Positions 1 through 8,795 of a stretch of DNA of 64,000 nucleotides are shown here, piece by piece. The notes under the pieces were generated by a model. That model worked only from the letters and a program-made list of their open reading frames with translations, had not been told where the DNA came from and did not search any database. Each line of letters opens with the position of its first letter. Position 1 is the stretch's first letter. This DNA is from Clostridiales bacterium (lineage in GTDB: Bacteria; Bacillota; Clostridia; Peptostreptococcales; Anaerovoracaceae). The DNA lies in contig CP042469.1 in NCBI GenBank assembly GCA_015243575.1, positions 3,562,929 through 3,626,928 of the forward strand, written 5' to 3'. A program made the position numbers and the translations under genes.

Positions 1-125
1 ATATCCTTGCAGGCTGCCTGATCGGTGCGGATGTCCCCATTGCCCTTACCTCCAGAAGCGCTTCGATGAACGAGAAACTCTATTCAATTTTACTATGTAC
101 TTTGTTGAGCGGAAGTAAAGCGTGA
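1..125 (+). CDS. 3' end of a phosphate butyryl-/acetyltransferase-like gene (partial)
   Basis: The frame that opens at base 3 reads into the window and ends at TGA 123-125, giving about 40 residues of a C-terminus. The stretch VPIALTSRS followed by EKLYSI is typical of the last helix region of phosphate butyryltransferase/phosphotransacetylase (Ptb/Pta family) proteins, where a VPxVLTSR motif precedes a KxxSIxLA tail. These enzymes exchange acyl-CoA and acyl-phosphate in the cytoplasm and normally feed an acyl kinase. The 5' part, and so the start and the substrate type, lie outside the window. Family assignment rests only on this short tail. Confidence 0.7.
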   Translation, partial: ILAGCLIGADVPIALTSRSASMNEKLYSILLCTLLSGSKA

Positions 126-127
126 GT

Positions 128-155
128 GCCCCTTCATAGGAGCCCCTTCATAGGA
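128..155. repeat. two tandem copies of a 14-bp sequence
   Basis: GCCCCTTCATAGGA occurs twice head to tail (128-141 and 142-155), directly after the stop of the Ptb-like gene and before the 3' end of the convergent MFS gene. It has no inverted symmetry that would make a terminator. Probably a slippage duplication. Confidence 0.8.
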
Positions 156-182
156 TAGGGCATCTCGAAACATAAGGAAGCT

Positions 183-1463
183 TTAATGTTTTCCGATACA
201 GGCATCGTCGATTCTGGAAACCAGGAAGATTCCAATAATGTCCAGTGCTGCGATGATGCCATATGCACCGCTGTATCCTCCCAGCCTGACCATGCCAACG
301 GCAATAATTACAAATGCAAAGGAGCGGACAACACCGGTGATAGGATTGAGGACGGCCATGGAGCGAATAAAATCATACCGACCAAACACAGTAGCAGCCA
401 TGGATGGAAAGAGATTGCCGATGCCGCCAATTCCAACTCCCGTAAAGAAGATGGACGCATAAAGGATCATGTCGCTTGGATTTGGTATGGCGCAAAGAAC
501 AAGCGCGATCAGATACCAGACTCCGTAAAGAACAGAAGTTATTTTAGTACCGATTTTCTGATCCATCCAGCCCGTGCCATAGCTTCCAAACAATCCAAGT
601 ACTGCTGCGACAGACATCATTGCCGTTGCTTTTTCAATGGGCCAGCCTGAAGCCATGAGACGAGGGATGAGTTGGCTGACCAGCGCTACTGTAACAAGAA
701 TATAGATTCCATAGCCCAAACCGATGAGCCAGGTTTGCTTATTGGCAATTAATTTTACTGGGGTCCATGGTGACTTATAATCCTGTATTTCCCTGAAATT
801 AGCTTCGATCTCCTCTTTCGTGAACTGACCGTTATCCGGGGCACAGCCCAGTTCTTCCGGAGTATCACGAATAATAAACCAGCCAAGGATACCCACTACC
901 ATAAGTATAATTCCCCAGATTACAAACGACCCGCCAAGAGACAATTTGTGCATAATGAGCAGGAATAAAGGAATAAACGTGGCGGAAGCCATATTCTGGC
1001 CCATGGTTGCCCAGCCCAAAGCGAGGCCCTTTTTTATTGGAAACCATTTTGCCATCAGTGAGTTTGCTACCGTGAAGGTGAAGCCCATGCCCATGAAATT
1101 TACCAGCGAAGTAATGATAAAAAATCCAGTAATTGTATGGACGAACGAATAGAGCATAAAACTGATGCCTCCGATGACCGAAGTAACCAATAATGTCAGT
1201 CTCAGACTTTTCTTATCCGCAAATACAGCCCAGAAAATAGAACCGATAATACCAAACCATGCAGCGGGCGTTGTAATTGCAAGAACCTGAGGAACCTCTA
1301 GGTGATTCGACATTGCGAAATTGATAACAATTATGTTCAGCCCATCTGTACAGAAACCGGAATAGAAGTAGAACATTAACCCGGCGAATACAATCATTAA
1401 CCATCCTTTTGTGCCAAAATTACTTTTTGTAGTGTTCGTTGCCATAGCCGTTTGATTACTCAT
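183..1463 (-). CDS. MFS transporter (carboxylate/aromatic acid type)
   Basis: A 426-residue integral membrane protein of the major facilitator superfamily with about twelve hydrophobic segments in two halves and a central hydrophilic loop around residues 200-230 (RDTPEELG, where MFS carriers usually have a charged linker). The start ATG at 1463 has GGAGGG in front. The N-terminal motif FYSG-x3-DGLNI is shared with the second MFS protein at 8796-10091, so the two are paralogues. It is divergent from the LysR gene at 1642, the classic arrangement of a LysR target. The convergent Ptb-like gene ends only 57 bases away. I infer inner-membrane uptake of an organic acid used by the neighbouring reductases; the substrate cannot be read from the sequence. 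Confidence 0.85.
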   Translation of the reverse strand: MSNQTAMATNTTKSNFGTKGWLMIVFAGLMFYFYSGFCTDGLNIIVINFAMSNHLEVPQVLAITTPAAWFGIIGSIFWAVFADKKSLRLTLLVTSVIGGISFMLYSFVHTITGFFIITSLVNFMGMGFTFTVANSLMAKWFPIKKGLALGWATMGQNMASATFIPLFLLIMHKLSLGGSFVIWGIILMVVGILGWFIIRDTPEELGCAPDNGQFTKEEIEANFREIQDYKSPWTPVKLIANKQTWLIGLGYGIYILVTVALVSQLIPRLMASGWPIEKATAMMSVAAVLGLFGSYGTGWMDQKIGTKITSVLYGVWYLIALVLCAIPNPSDMILYASIFFTGVGIGGIGNLFPSMAATVFGRYDFIRSMAVLNPITGVVRSFAFVIIAVGMVRLGGYSGAYGIIAALDIIGIFLVSRIDDACIGKH

Positions 1464-1572
1464 TATTATTTCCCTCCAAAATGTCCGCTAAGCGCAGCTT
1501 TTTATGTGATCAGCGAGGACGATTCATCTCCGCTAATGATAAAAAAATAACATGCCTACGCTAAAAAATAAA

Positions 1573-1618
1573 ATATAACCTTGGACATAATGGTATATCA
1601 ATGACGGCATTATAACCT
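1573..1618. promoter_or_regulatory. candidate LysR binding region in the divergent intergenic space
   Basis: The 178-bp gap between the MFS gene and the LysR gene contains the inverted pair ATAATG (1587-1592) / CATTAT (1608-1613), and a direct repeat TATAACCTT lies on both sides of it. On the minus strand TTGATA, an 18-bp spacer and TATATT form a plausible promoter for the MFS gene that overlaps the repeat. The position suits an autoregulating LysR activator; the assignment is inference. Confidence 0.4.
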
Positions 1619-1641
1619 TTTGCGAAGGAGAAATGAATCAA

Positions 1642-2571
1642 ATGGATTTAAATCAATTGAAATATTTTCGTGAAGTTGCGAAAACCGGCAATATGTCTAA
1701 AGCAGCGCAGGATTTATATATTACGCAGCCAAACCTCAGCAGAAGCATTGCGAGACTGGAAAAGGAAATCGGCGCATGCCTTTTTGACCATCGAAAGGGA
1801 AAAATCGTGCTTAATGAATATGGCAGAGCCTTTTTATCCAGCGTGGAGCTAATCTTTTCAGAGTTAAACTTTGGCGTTCAGACCGTGCGCAGGTTATACG
1901 AGACAAGTCAGAACAACCTCTCTCTGGCCTGTACCATTGATGGATTTTTATGTGACGTACTCAAAGATTTTTTTCTTTCAAATCCAACCATTGGAATTAA
2001 ACAACTAAATTTAACACCGGACGAGGTGATGGGGCGTTTGCTGGATCATACGCTGTCTTTGGCTGTAACTTCTTATGAAATTCAGCACGAGCAAATTGCC
2101 ACACAGTTGCTTGGCCAAGAGGAATATGTGCTGTTGATGCATCAATCCCATCCGTTGGCAAGAAATACGGAGCTCTCAATTTCCCAATTAGCAAACCAGA
2201 AATTTATATGTGATGCATCACGGCTGGATCTGCAAAACCTGATCAAGATCTGTGCAAAAGCGGACTTCTACCCCAATGTGGCATATGAGGTACAAAATTC
2301 CGGGCTGACCTATCAGCTGCTGGAAGAAAATGCAGGAATCGCTTTTACACCGTTTCCCCAGTATGTTGTGATGAGGAAGCTTTGTTCGAACAGCGCGGTC
2401 CGGTATGTAAAAATCAAAGATGATATCCCCAAGGCGATTATCGCCGTAGTCCACCATAAGAATTATGTGTTCAACAGTGCCGGGATTGAGTTTGTAGAAT
2501 TTCTCAGATATTGGCTGCAAAGGGAAAATAATGTGTTGAATGAATTTAGAGATATGCCTCAAACGATATAA
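1642..2571 (+). CDS. LysR-family transcriptional regulator
   Basis: About 309 residues. The N-terminal winged helix-turn-helix (residues about 1-60) shows the LysR pattern NQLKYFREVAKTGNMSKAA followed by QPNLSRSIARLEKEIG; the rest is the two-lobed effector-binding domain. AAGGAG at 1625-1630 is only 2 nt from an in-frame ATG at 1633 and 11 nt from the ATG at 1642. I prefer 1642 because the protein then starts MDLNQLK, as most LysR proteins do; 1633 would add three residues. The gene is divergent from an MFS carrier and is followed in the same direction by a dehydrogenase and an OYE-type reductase, so these are the likely targets. The inducer is unknown. Confidence 0.9.
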   Translation: MDLNQLKYFREVAKTGNMSKAAQDLYITQPNLSRSIARLEKEIGACLFDHRKGKIVLNEYGRAFLSSVELIFSELNFGVQTVRRLYETSQNNLSLACTIDGFLCDVLKDFFLSNPTIGIKQLNLTPDEVMGRLLDHTLSLAVTSYEIQHEQIATQLLGQEEYVLLMHQSHPLARNTELSISQLANQKFICDASRLDLQNLIKICAKADFYPNVAYEVQNSGLTYQLLEENAGIAFTPFPQYVVMRKLCSNSAVRYVKIKDDIPKAIIAVVHHKNYVFNSAGIEFVEFLRYWLQRENNVLNEFRDMPQTI

Positions 2572-2682
2572 CACTACGATAAAAAAGGTATTTTGCATTT
2601 TCTGACGCATCGTTTATATTTTAACATGTACCCCATCATAATAAGCCTATCGCTATCACGTTTTAAAAGGAGTTTAATTTTT

Positions 2683-3468
2683 ATGCCATTAGATATTAAG
2701 GGGAAAGTAGTAATCATCACAGGCGGTGCTACCGGTCTGGGCCGTGCGGCTTCGCTGGAATTTGGAAATCTTGGTGCTAAAGTAGCAGTCGTTGGCGGTC
2801 ACAACATCGTCGGCGGGCAGGAAACGGTCCGCTTTGTTCGTGAGGCAGGCGGTGAAGCAGAGTTTTTTCAGTGTGATATTACCAAGGAAGAACAGGTCGC
2901 TGTCATGATTGCTTCTGTGGTTGATAAATATGGAAAAATAGATTGTGCATTCAATAATGCCGGCGTTGGGCCGGATGGTACGCGAATCCCCTTCGGACCG
3001 CTTACCAAGCTCTCCGAAGACACTTGGGACAAGGTAATGTCCGTGAATCTGAAGGGAACCTTTTTCTGTCTGAAGCATGAAATACTACAAATGCAGAAGC
3101 AAGGAAAAGGTGCAATTGTAAATACAGCCTCGATTGGCGGGCTGAAAATGGCGCCTGCCTTTGGTGCGTATGGACCATCAAAAGCAGGAGTTATTGCGCT
3201 CACGCAGCTGGCCGCAATTGAAAATGCCAAGAACGGAATTCGTGTCAATGTTGTTTGCCCAGGCCCTACAACCGGCACAGATTTGATGGCAAACACTCTG
3301 GCAAACAATCCCCAGGAAGAGGATTTTTTAAAGGAGCATATCATCCCTATGGGAAAGCTCGGTACAGCTGAAGATGTCGCAAGATCGGTAGTCTGGCTTT
3401 GCTCTGACATGTCTTCCCATACAACAGGGCAGTCCTTTTCAGTTGACGGCGGCATGCATATTTCTTAA
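2683..3468 (+). CDS. short-chain dehydrogenase/reductase (SDR)
   Basis: A classical SDR of 261 residues. The nucleotide-binding motif TGGATGLGRA is near residue 14, NNAG follows further on, and the catalytic Ser and the Tyr-x3-Lys motif (YGPSK) are present, so the enzyme should be an active NAD(P)(H) oxidoreductase acting on a hydroxyl/ketone pair. The frame is open upstream to 2593, but the ATG at 2683 has AAAAGGAG at a good distance and gives the normal family N-terminus, so the longer form is rejected. The gene ends 17 bases before the OYE-type gene and is presumably co-transcribed with it. In related anaerobic pathways such pairs oxidise an alcohol to a ketone next to a double bond that the OYE partner reduces. 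The substrate is not determined. Confidence 0.92.
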   Translation: MPLDIKGKVVIITGGATGLGRAASLEFGNLGAKVAVVGGHNIVGGQETVRFVREAGGEAEFFQCDITKEEQVAVMIASVVDKYGKIDCAFNNAGVGPDGTRIPFGPLTKLSEDTWDKVMSVNLKGTFFCLKHEILQMQKQGKGAIVNTASIGGLKMAPAFGAYGPSKAGVIALTQLAAIENAKNGIRVNVVCPGPTTGTDLMANTLANNPQEEDFLKEHIIPMGKLGTAEDVARSVVWLCSDMSSHTTGQSFSVDGGMHIS

Positions 3469-3485
3469 TAGGAGGAACGGTATCC

Positions 3486-5438
3486 ATGATTGAAAATAGA
3501 TATCCTCATGTATTTCAGCCACTGACAATCCGTGGCATTACCTTAAAGAACCGTCTTCAGTATGCCCCTACGGTTGTACTCAAGTGTGCGCCTAACGGAG
3601 ATATGACCCAGGAAATGCTTGATTTCATGAAATGGCAGGCAAAGATCGGGGTCGCATATATTACGGTGGGAGATACTCCCGTAACCCATGACACAACTTC
3701 TGCGTGGCTCTGCGAAATGAATGTCAACTCAGATGACTGCATTCATGGCATGAATCAGCTTGTGGAAGCCGCCAGAAGCAATGGGGCAGAGCTTTCTGTT
3801 GAGCTTGCGCATGCTGGACGAGGCTCTCGGGTTTCTCCAGACGAACCGCCAGCATTTGCGGTATCTGCAGACCGTCCTTTATGCCCTGAAATGTCCAATC
3901 TGAAAGAAATGGATCGCTTAGATATGGATTATATGAAGAACCGATACGTTGACTGTGCTGTACGCTGCAAAAAAGCGGGATTCCGTATAATCATGCTGCA
4001 CTGTGCCCATAACAATCTGCTTGCGCAATGGCTGTCACCTGATTCCAATGTTCGCTCAGATGAATACGGCGGAAATCCGGAAAATCGTCGTCGCTTTCCG
4101 CTGGAAGTACTAAAAGCAGTACGGGACGCCGTAGGACAGGACATGATCATTGAAATCCGGGTTTCCGCTCAGGAGGATACCCCCGGAGGTCTGGAATTCC
4201 ACGAATCACTTGACTTTATGGAAGCAGCGCAGGAGTATGTGGATATCATCCACATCTCCAGAGGAAACGTGTTCACGCTGGGCGGTACGTTCTGTATTCC
4301 TACCTATTTCAAAGGCCGCCAGCTCAACGTCACCTTTGCTGCTGAAGCGAAAAAGCGGCTTCACGTGCCCGTTTGCGTTGTGGGCAACATTACCTCATTG
4401 AAGGAAGCGGAAGAGATTATCGCCTCCGGCAAAGCGGATCTGATCGCAATGGCCAAGAGCTATATGGCCGATCCTGCTCTGATCTCCAAGTCCATAACAG
4501 GAAAGGAAACCGAGGTTCGCCCATGTACTCGCTGTGACTTATGCGGCAATGCCAATACATACGGAACTTCCATGTCATGTGCAGTCAATCCTCGCATGGG
4601 AATCACCGGCGCAATCGAGCCTGTACCTGAGGCAGATCGAAAGAAAGTTATGGTCATAGGCGGCGGCCCTGCAGGCATGATGGCCGCGCAGACTCTTACG
4701 GCACGGGGACATGAAGTAAGCCTCTGGGAAAAATGTGCTCATCTAGGCGGCCTGCTCTTTGATGCCGTCATGGTACCCTTCAAAGGCTATATGCGGGATT
4801 ATCTGGAATGGGATATCAAAGCAACCTTGAATTGCGGTGCAAAGATCAACTTAGGCAGAGAAGTTACCCTTGATATAGTTGAAAAGGAAAATCCGGATGC
4901 AGTTATTGTTGCTACCGGTTCAAGATACATTACGCCTCCAATTCCAGGGATTGATCATTCAAAGGTCAAGTCTGTTCGTGACGTGGATTCTGATCATGGA
5001 TCTGCGGGCGATACTGTGGTCGTCTGCGGCGGAGGTCTCTCCGGCCTGGAATGCGCCTTGGCCCTTGCACAGAACGGGAAAACGGTAACCGTCGTGGATA
5101 TGATTCCTGCAGAAGAATTTTGCAAGGATATGCCTATTTTCAATCGGGCTGACTTATTTGACCAGCTTGAGCATGCCGGAGTTGCACTGATCGGCGGCAA
5201 AAAAATTACAGGTTTTTGCAATAACGGAGTGGCTCTCGCTGATGATAAGGGAGAAGTCCAGATCATTCCGGGAGACACCTTTGTCAATGCTTTAGGCGTC
5301 GCTCCCGTAAACGATCTGGGCAAGGCTTTACTTGGGAAATATCCGTCGGGTATCTATCTTGTGGGCGACTGCGTGTGCCGGGGACGCAACTATTACCATG
5401 CAAATCACGAGGCCTATCATGCTGCAATGATGATTTAA
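3486..5438 (+). CDS. OYE-type [4Fe-4S] flavoprotein reductase (enoate / 2,4-dienoyl-CoA reductase family)
   Basis: A 650-residue NADH:flavin oxidoreductase. Residues about 1-330 form the FMN-binding Old Yellow Enzyme TIM barrel (HAHNNLLAQWLSP, NRRRFPLEVL). Cysteines 347, 350, 353 and 365 (C-x2-C-x2-C-x11-C) ligate a [4Fe-4S] cluster. From about residue 390 there is an FAD/NAD(P)H disulfide-reductase-like module with two GxGxxG-type motifs (VIGGGPAGM, VVCGGGLSGLE). Proteins of this layout (2,4-dienoyl-CoA reductase, 2-enoate reductase, BaiCD/BaiH of bile-acid degraders) reduce a C=C bond conjugated to a carbonyl, passing hydride from NAD(P)H through FAD, Fe-S and FMN. GGAGG precedes the ATG. 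It follows the SDR gene closely. A paralogue lies at 6798-8708. The exact substrate is unknown. Confidence 0.92.
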   Translation: MIENRYPHVFQPLTIRGITLKNRLQYAPTVVLKCAPNGDMTQEMLDFMKWQAKIGVAYITVGDTPVTHDTTSAWLCEMNVNSDDCIHGMNQLVEAARSNGAELSVELAHAGRGSRVSPDEPPAFAVSADRPLCPEMSNLKEMDRLDMDYMKNRYVDCAVRCKKAGFRIIMLHCAHNNLLAQWLSPDSNVRSDEYGGNPENRRRFPLEVLKAVRDAVGQDMIIEIRVSAQEDTPGGLEFHESLDFMEAAQEYVDIIHISRGNVFTLGGTFCIPTYFKGRQLNVTFAAEAKKRLHVPVCVVGNITSLKEAEEIIASGKADLIAMAKSYMADPALISKSITGKETEVRPCTRCDLCGNANTYGTSMSCAVNPRMGITGAIEPVPEADRKKVMVIGGGPAGMMAAQTLTARGHEVSLWEKCAHLGGLLFDAVMVPFKGYMRDYLEWDIKATLNCGAKINLGREVTLDIVEKENPDAVIVATGSRYITPPIPGIDHSKVKSVRDVDSDHGSAGDTVVVCGGGLSGLECALALAQNGKTVTVVDMIPAEEFCKDMPIFNRADLFDQLEHAGVALIGGKKITGFCNNGVALADDKGEVQIIPGDTFVNALGVAPVNDLGKALLGKYPSGIYLVGDCVCRGRNYYHANHEAYHAAMMI

Positions 5439-5473
5439 CCTTGTTTGCACAAATTGAAGTAATTTCATTTTAA

Positions 5474-5524
5474 ATGGGGATGACACGAACGGTACAAAAA
5501 CCGCATCAGTGCCATCCCCTTCTT
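5474..5524. terminator. bidirectional terminator between convergent genes
   Basis: The arms GGGGATGACAC (5476-5486) and GTGCCATCCCC (5509-5519) pair almost completely, with a small inner hairpin CGGT/ACCG. A pyrimidine-rich tract follows on the plus strand and an A/T-rich one on the other side. It lies between the stop of the plus-strand OYE gene and the stop of the minus-strand DUF438-like gene. Confidence 0.75.
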
Positions 5525-5545
5525 CAAGTTAAAATGTGCAGAGTC

Positions 5546-6751
5546 CTAATAGCTTTCCAGCAGCTGATTGATCCGAGTAAGGAAATCAGTACTGTCTATT
5601 CTGAGACTTTTCGCTACCATCGCAACCGTGCTGTCATTTAATAGCTCCAAACCAAACGGTCCTTTCAGATATACAAGCTCTTCTTCCAATCGGAAGAAGT
5701 CCTCTTGAAATCTGGGATATTGCCGAAACAGCTCGGCAACATTTTGATCTGCCTCCACCTTCCTGGAGGAGATTCCTTCCCCCTTCACCGCAGGTGCGCT
5801 TTCGAGAGTACCACTTGCACCATCTGTTTCATCCAGTAAACTATAGGTGATCCTGAAAGTACGCCCACCCTCTTTGATATCAAAGTGGAGGGGATGTTCG
5901 CTCTCCTGAAGCAGCATTTTTTTCACATGAGGCGGTATTTTGGGCAAATCGGCACGATCAAGATTATTTGCCTGCTCCATATCATTATCGTCTGAAATTC
6001 CAGCTCCATTCCAAGCGGTCTTTTCAGGGATAAACTCCGTAGGTGGTTTGAGATACGAATATCCTTCCTCATCGTCTTTTTTCCGAAGTGTTACAAATTC
6101 TTCACTGGACAGAAGGCTCAGTGCCCTGACGGAAAGAACTCTCTCACTAAGATCGAGATATTTGGTAAACGTCTTGCTTAAATTTCTTTGATAATAAAGA
6201 AAATCAATTAGATCTCCCTCCTCAAGGCGCTCCAAATTCTCAGCAAGGGCTTTCAACGCTTGACTTCCCAGAATGCTAGCCCGTTCCACTTGAGGGCCCA
6301 TTCCCTTGAAGGTCAGTAGCGGGAAGAAATTTTTCTCCTGCCTCGTGAAGTGAATGGTAAATTCGAGCAGAAGCGCATAGAGGCGCTGCCATTCCTCCTC
6401 CGCAGTTTCCTCTTCCTCCCGCTCGTCAATTTGCAGTAAAACCGATCTGGCATATGCTGTTTCCTCAGCATAGTTTCTCAGAGGATGGCCTCCCGGTAGT
6501 CTGTGAAATGGTGGTGTAAGATAATTGCCCAAAAGGAGAAATAATTTTTGTGAGACAACACCATTCCCCGCATTCTTGAATCGTTTCTCCAGTTCTCTCT
6601 TAACCGCCTCGAACTGTGCAGGCCGAATGGAAGCCATTTCAATGCTAATCCGCTCTTTTGCCTCCTCCATTGTGATTTGGTCTGACAGGTACTGATCCGC
6701 GGCCTCAAAGAGAATTCCCACCTTTACTTCAATGCGTTCCCGATAATCCAT
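5546..6751 (-). CDS. DUF438/hemerythrin-like protein with C-terminal DUF1858-like domain
   Basis: A 401-residue soluble protein. Residues about 1-75 resemble the DUF438 helical domain; about 85-220 resemble the hemerythrin-like HHE region (GHPLRNYAEE, then IHFTRQEKNFFPLL), where some histidines expected for a di-iron site appear absent; residues about 335-400 resemble DUF1858 (AELFRQYPRF ... DFLTRINQLLES). The middle part (about 230-330) has low similarity to the PAS domain usually found here. DUF438 proteins are thought to sense redox state, oxygen or nitric oxide, but none is well characterised. GGAGG precedes the ATG. It is the last gene of the minus-strand catabolic series, 46 bases after the second OYE gene, so a role in protecting or sensing the state of the Fe-S flavoenzymes is possible but speculative. 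Confidence 0.6.
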   Translation of the reverse strand: MDYRERIEVKVGILFEAADQYLSDQITMEEAKERISIEMASIRPAQFEAVKRELEKRFKNAGNGVVSQKLFLLLGNYLTPPFHRLPGGHPLRNYAEETAYARSVLLQIDEREEEETAEEEWQRLYALLLEFTIHFTRQEKNFFPLLTFKGMGPQVERASILGSQALKALAENLERLEEGDLIDFLYYQRNLSKTFTKYLDLSERVLSVRALSLLSSEEFVTLRKKDDEEGYSYLKPPTEFIPEKTAWNGAGISDDNDMEQANNLDRADLPKIPPHVKKMLLQESEHPLHFDIKEGGRTFRITYSLLDETDGASGTLESAPAVKGEGISSRKVEADQNVAELFRQYPRFQEDFFRLEEELVYLKGPFGLELLNDSTVAMVAKSLRIDSTDFLTRINQLLESY

Positions 6752-6797
6752 TTTTGCCTCCGTTAATCTGTTTTATCTTATCTGAACCGTTGTCTGT

Positions 6798-8708
6798 TTA
6801 TAAGTTGATACCCGCATAGTAGCCTTCTCGCGTAGCTTCCTCTACGGTTCGTGCCCTGATGCAGTCACCAGCCTGGGCATATTCCTCTGTAATCCCCATG
6901 AAGCTGTCTGCAAGTGCACTGAGCGGCCGCATACCAACCGACAAGACAACCGAATCCGTATCAATCGTCGTTGGCGTGCCGTTCTTCTCATACGTTATGC
7001 TTTTGGGCCCCACTTCGATACAGCGTCCGGAAACGATGATCTGGATACGGTCCGCATCTTTTTCAAACTCCGCCATCAGCTCATCCCGATGAGTTGCTGA
7101 CGCATCGGGAGCAAGGTTCCCCTGCATTTCAAGAATCGTTACTGCTTTGCCCATCCGTGCCAGATGGAGCGCTGTTTCACATCCCACCTGTCCGCCTCCG
7201 ATGACGACGGTACGTTCTCCCAGCTCCGCTTCTTTTCCATAGGCCTCAGTGGCAGGAATTGCGCACTCAATCCCAGGTATACTCGGAATCAATGGTTCTG
7301 CCCCCACTGCAGCAATTACAGCCTCATATCCGGAAAGTTCCCCTGCAGTCAACTCTCTATTCAGCCTTACCTCCACAGCAGACTTCTCAATCTGTTGAAT
7401 CAGATAGTCCTTGTATTTGCGAAGTGGGTATTTAAAGGACACAAAATCAGAAAACTGCAGCTTGCCGCCGAGAGCACCGCTCTTTTCAAACAAGGTGACG
7501 CTGTGTCCTCGCTCCACCGCCGTCAGTGCCGCCTTCATTCCTGCAGGTCCTCCGCCGATGACCGCTACTTTTTTCTGTTTTTTTACAGGTTGAATCATCC
7601 GCTCAATGTGTTGCTCCAGACCAACGGTGGGGTTTACGGCACACCGCATCTGATGTCCGAAGACGGCACTATCATGACAATGCATACACTTAATACAGGG
7701 AACAACTTCATCGATTCTACCCTCTTTGCATTTTGAAATCATATCAATATCCGCAATCAGCGCTCTTGCAATGGTTACAAAATCAGCTTTCCCCGAAGCG
7801 ATGATCTCCTCTGCCTCCTGAAGGTTCCCAATGGCACCGATTGTGCTGATCGGAATATGGAACTGACCAGACTTCTTGAATTCCTCCGCAAGAAATACAT
7901 TGGGCGTAGGAGGCAAAAACCCACAAGGATGGGTCACCGTCATCAGCTTCGGATTATGCATTCCCGCCGATACCTGAAGAAGGTCAACATGCGGCTGGAG
8001 CAGTTGTCCGATTCGAATTCCCTCTTGGAGATCGATGCCTCCATTGATAAATTCCGAACCAGAAATTCTAACCTCTATGATCATATTGGGGCCTGCTTTT
8101 GCGCGAACCGCTTCCAGAATCTCAATTAAATATCGACATCGATTTTCTGTCGATCCTCCGTATTGATCCTTACGTTTATTGGTATAGGGGGATAAAAACT
8201 GCGCCACCGGTATGCTGTGTCCAAAATGAAGCAGTATGGCATCATATCCCAAATCCCTCAATACTGCAGCGTCGTTGGCATACCACTCTTTGAACCGTTC
8301 CATTTCCTTGATCGGAATTTCCCTGCCCGGTTCGAAGTTCATCAGAGAAGCACCATGGGACACGGTATATCCATCATGGAAAATACCCATGAGCTCCATG
8401 GAGGCTTTGGCTCCGTAAAAATGAATTCTGTCAGCAAGCTCCGCCAGAGCATTGGTATGGTTTTGCTGATACAAATCCCAGCTTGCGTGCATACCATCAT
8501 CCGCAGCAGGACCAGTCCCGACTCCGGCAACGGTGACGATTCCCGCCCCTGCCCTGGCTCTATTTTCAAAAAAACGCATGGCTGCTTCTGTAGGATAAAG
8601 CTCTCCGTTTGAGGCAGAGTGAATGGTGCTGGGCCCGGTAACAATCCGATTTTTTATAAAATGTCCGCGAATGCGTGTGGGAGATAATACATGGGGATAG
8701 CTATTCAT
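6798..8708 (-). CDS. second OYE-type [4Fe-4S] flavoprotein reductase
   Basis: A 636-residue paralogue of the protein at 3486-5438 with the same three-part layout: FMN TIM barrel (about 1-330, with HFGHSIPVAQFLSP), a Fe-S motif with C-x2-C-x2-C-x11-C spacing (CIKCMHC ... MRCAVNP), and an FAD/NAD(P)H module with VIGGGPAGM and VIGGGQVGCE. It should reduce an activated C=C bond with NAD(P)H in the cytoplasm. AGGAGA lies 7 nt before the ATG. The two copies differ in the barrel loops, so they probably act on different intermediates. It follows the second MFS gene after a strong intercistronic hairpin and precedes the DUF438-like gene. Confidence 0.92.
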   Translation of the reverse strand: MNSYPHVLSPTRIRGHFIKNRIVTGPSTIHSASNGELYPTEAAMRFFENRARAGAGIVTVAGVGTGPAADDGMHASWDLYQQNHTNALAELADRIHFYGAKASMELMGIFHDGYTVSHGASLMNFEPGREIPIKEMERFKEWYANDAAVLRDLGYDAILLHFGHSIPVAQFLSPYTNKRKDQYGGSTENRCRYLIEILEAVRAKAGPNMIIEVRISGSEFINGGIDLQEGIRIGQLLQPHVDLLQVSAGMHNPKLMTVTHPCGFLPPTPNVFLAEEFKKSGQFHIPISTIGAIGNLQEAEEIIASGKADFVTIARALIADIDMISKCKEGRIDEVVPCIKCMHCHDSAVFGHQMRCAVNPTVGLEQHIERMIQPVKKQKKVAVIGGGPAGMKAALTAVERGHSVTLFEKSGALGGKLQFSDFVSFKYPLRKYKDYLIQQIEKSAVEVRLNRELTAGELSGYEAVIAAVGAEPLIPSIPGIECAIPATEAYGKEAELGERTVVIGGGQVGCETALHLARMGKAVTILEMQGNLAPDASATHRDELMAEFEKDADRIQIIVSGRCIEVGPKSITYEKNGTPTTIDTDSVVLSVGMRPLSALADSFMGITEEYAQAGDCIRARTVEEATREGYYAGINL

Positions 8709-8735
8709 TTTAATCTTCTCCTATTTCATGAAGTG

Positions 8736-8769
8736 GAAACGAACAGGAAATGAGCTTCCTGTTCGTTTC
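8736..8769 (-). promoter_or_regulatory. perfect 14-bp intercistronic hairpin
   Basis: GAAACGAACAGGAA (8736-8749) and its exact reverse complement (8756-8769) flank a 6-nt loop, between the stop of the MFS gene (8796) and the start of the OYE gene (8708). On the transcribed strand no U-tract follows, so it is more likely an mRNA-stability or processing element, or a leaky terminator, than an intrinsic terminator. Confidence 0.7.
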
Positions 8770-8795
8770 AAGATGGTATTTGGAAAAATTATGAT

